From Chara braunii (lineage: Eukaryota > Streptophyta > Charophyceae > Charales > Characeae), in assembly GCA_003427395.1 (NCBI GenBank), contig BFEA01000215.1, positions 2,218,536 through 2,245,244 of the forward strand: 26,709 bases of DNA. The letters run 5' to 3'. Below are positions 25,499-26,709 of this stretch, one piece after another. Both the position numbers and the translations under genes were made by a program. The notes under the pieces are model-generated. The model searched no databases. It saw only the letters and a list, made by a program, of their open reading frames with translations, and had not been told where the DNA came from. Numbering within the stretch: position 1 is the first letter of the stretch; each line of letters begins with the position of its first letter.

Positions 25499-25640
25499 CT
25501 ATTCCAGCATTGTCAATTATGAGCTTTTGGTGTGCCCTTATTTGGTGAAACTCGTGATGCAATTCTGCTTTTGGTTCGAGGTCACGACTATCTGGTCTCA
25601 TGTGTATGATGCTGTTTGATTGCTGAAGTTCGCTATTGCT
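25464..25640 (-). CDS. Weak upstream exon candidate
   Basis: On the minus strand, after a poly-T tract and the acceptor-like GGGACTGCAAG, a frame reads MSNSELQQSNSIIHMRPDSR, then DLEPKAELHHEFHQIRAHQK and LIIDNAG, before a (TCA)n run coding Ser and a stop. The peptide is charged and protein-like, but no donor links it in phase to the exon at 25498-25328. The poly-T here is also part of an A-rich repeat seen at 26340, so the acceptor reading is not secure. Confidence 0.18.
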   Translation of the reverse strand, partial: SNSELQQSNSIIHMRPDSRDLEPKAELHHEFHQIRAHQKLIIDNAGIVSSSSSTKNQC

Positions 25641-25654
25641 CATCTTCTTGCAGT

Positions 25655-25775
25655 CCCAGATTAAAAAAAAAAAAAAACTCAAAAAAAAATGATGTTATGC
25701 ACAAAAATAAACTGAACAACTTTTGCCTCGGGGGCACATCGAAGTTCTTTACCAGGTGGAGGTGTCGTCTTCTTG
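25655..25775. repeat. A-rich dispersed repeat
   Basis: CCCAGATT, long A-runs with ACTC, ATGATGTTATGC, ACAACTTTTGCCTCGGGGGC and ACATCGAAGTTCTTTACC align with the copy at 26340-26450. Confidence 0.6.
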
Positions 25776-26016
25776 AAGCGGTTGCTCGGTATATTTGGCT
25801 CGTCGTTTTAGATGAGAAACTTCTGGTAGCTTTTACTGTTTAGTTTGTAGTTTTCGTTTGTTTGTTTTCTGTGATTGCTCTTTCATTAGGGATAGTTGTA
25901 TTGTGTTTTGTTTAAACGGGCAATTAGGGTTTGTTTGCTACGTTTTTGTACTTGTTGGTCCGCTTTGTGGGCTGGAACGGTGTTGTCTCGCCCTTAGAGA
26001 GCACCACCATCCTTTT

Positions 26017-26095
26017 GTGAGGGATGCCAGGCCCGTTTCCTGGCATTTCAAAATATAAGGGATGCCGGGCCTGGTTCCTGGTTTTCGTAAAAGAG
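26017..26095. repeat. Tandem duplication, period about 38 bp
   Basis: AGGGATGCCAGGCCCGTTTC, then CTGG, is followed by AGGGATGCCGGGCCTGGTTC, then CTGG. Confidence 0.8.
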
Positions 26096-26192
26096 AGATC
26101 TTTACAAAATTTAAAATAAAAAATAAAATAAAAAAATATTTTTTCCAATTTCTTTGGGCGCGGTCGGGTAAGTGGACCCAGGCCACTCTGGT

Positions 26193-26238
26193 AGCCTAGT
26201 AAATAGTGAAATAGATAAATAAATAAATAAACTAGGCT
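26193..26238. repeat. TAAA microsatellite within an inverted repeat
   Basis: AGCCTAGT and ACTAGGCT (8 bp, perfect) flank a TAAA/TAGA-rich loop of 30 bp, giving an AT-rich hairpin. Confidence 0.75.
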
Positions 26239-26269
26239 GTTTTTCCAGGCGCCTGGACACCCAACTTGT

Positions 26270-26330
26270 GCCCGGATACACGCCCGGGTGCCCGGCCGGG
26301 CATGACACCCAGGCAGGGTTCCAGGCAGCC
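26270..26330. repeat. GC-rich CCGGG-word segment
   Basis: GCCCGGATACACGCCCGGGT, then GCCCGGCCGGGC, with several overlapping palindromes. CCCGGATACAC is shared with 24950 in the CAGGCC-rich block. Confidence 0.5.
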
Positions 26331-26339
26331 CCAGCGCCC

Positions 26340-26450
26340 AAAAAAAAAATAAAAAAAATCCAGAAAAAAAAAATGTTGTGTAGAATTGCAATAGAAACAA
26401 CTTTTGGCCGAGGGTCACATCAGAATTCCTCACCGAATCGGAGATAGAAA
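26340..26450. repeat. A-rich dispersed repeat
   Basis: A-runs, AATCCAG, ATGTTGTG, AATTGCAATAGAAACAACTT, TTGGCCGAGGGTCACATC and TCCTCACCG match the copy at 25655 and, more weakly, the one at 24115. Confidence 0.6.
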
Positions 26451-26532
26451 AGAAAATAACAAAATCACACCAAGGCACCACCCTTTAAACCCCCTTAGCC
26501 TCTTTAAAACAAATTTATACCTGGGTTAGGCT

Positions 26533-26580
26533 GACGTCTGGCCCAGACGGACCGGGCCAGACGGATGGGGGGTGTCCGTC
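26533..26580. other. Palindromic GTCTGG/CCAGAC segment
   Basis: ACGTCTGGCCCAGACGG folds on itself, and CCAGACGGATG and GTCCGTCCGG follow. Related words (TCTGGACGTC, GCGTCCAGACAG) lie at 24305-24350. Confidence 0.45.
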
Positions 26581-26709
26581 CGGCAAAACCAGACGAGCCA
26601 AAAGAAATCCCAGGAATTTTTTTTGTTTTTTTTTGAAGATGGGGTTGGAGTGTGCTCGCTGAGAGGAGCCCGAATCCGCAGAGAAACTTGTGAAAGTCAT
26701 GTGTTGGGG

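Noticed and set aside
1-26709. CRISPR array, bacterial operon, rRNA genes or viral genes
   Set aside because: No regularly spaced direct repeats with unique spacers, no operon-like ORFs, no rRNA core motifs and no recognisable viral protein in any frame examined by eye.

Overview
The window looks like nuclear DNA of a eukaryote, probably a microbial one. There are no operons, no ribosome-binding-site-led genes and no long clean ORFs. Instead there are abundant di- and tetranucleotide microsatellites, tRNA-derived SINE-like copies, hairpin MITE-like elements, a U6 snRNA-derived copy, and short protein-like exon candidates bordered by GT..AG signals. The species cannot be fixed from sequence alone. 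The U6 5' end (TTCGGGACATCC) is closer to the plant/alga form than to the vertebrate form, so an alga or a related protist is my weak guess. No complete protein-coding gene could be recognised.

Layout: 1-2050 is simple-sequence DNA, with TGAT-type tetranucleotides, their opposite-strand CAAT counterparts, CTCA and CT/GA runs. 2170-3350 holds the U6 copy, a protein-like exon candidate and two copies of a TIR family (here 'family B', ends TTTAAACCACCAGTAC). 3460-7085 carries six copies of a near-palindromic MITE ('family A'), a separate MITE at 4829-4954, a G45-T22-G22 homopolymer block, three tRNA-related SINEs and a roughly 75-bp minisatellite. 7100-9500 has two exon candidates, an AACTGGTTGCTG motif cluster, a long purine tract and more family B. 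9597-11840 is dominated by two-copy tandem duplications and direct repeats, and contains a hammerhead-ribozyme-like motif at 11487-11563. 11870-12710 is a SINE plus a cluster of family B elements. 12710-17200 has CAA, GT and GA microsatellites, a MITE with GGCCTCGCTC ends, a SINE on the minus strand and another family A copy. 17700-23900 has further family B elements and many tandem duplications of 50-120 bp. 24100-26700 has a SINE, a three-copy A-rich repeat, a CAGGCC-rich GC-rich block and a candidate multi-exon gene fragment on the minus strand.

Taken together this is a non-coding, transposon-rich and duplication-rich interval. The most interesting objects are the hammerhead-like ribozyme (type I with a three-base-pair helix III, the style associated with Penelope-like elements and retrozymes), the U6 copy flanked by a 12-bp direct repeat, and family B with palindromic TTTAAA junctions at which neighbouring copies are fused end to end. 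All coding calls are exon candidates of low to moderate confidence made by eye.
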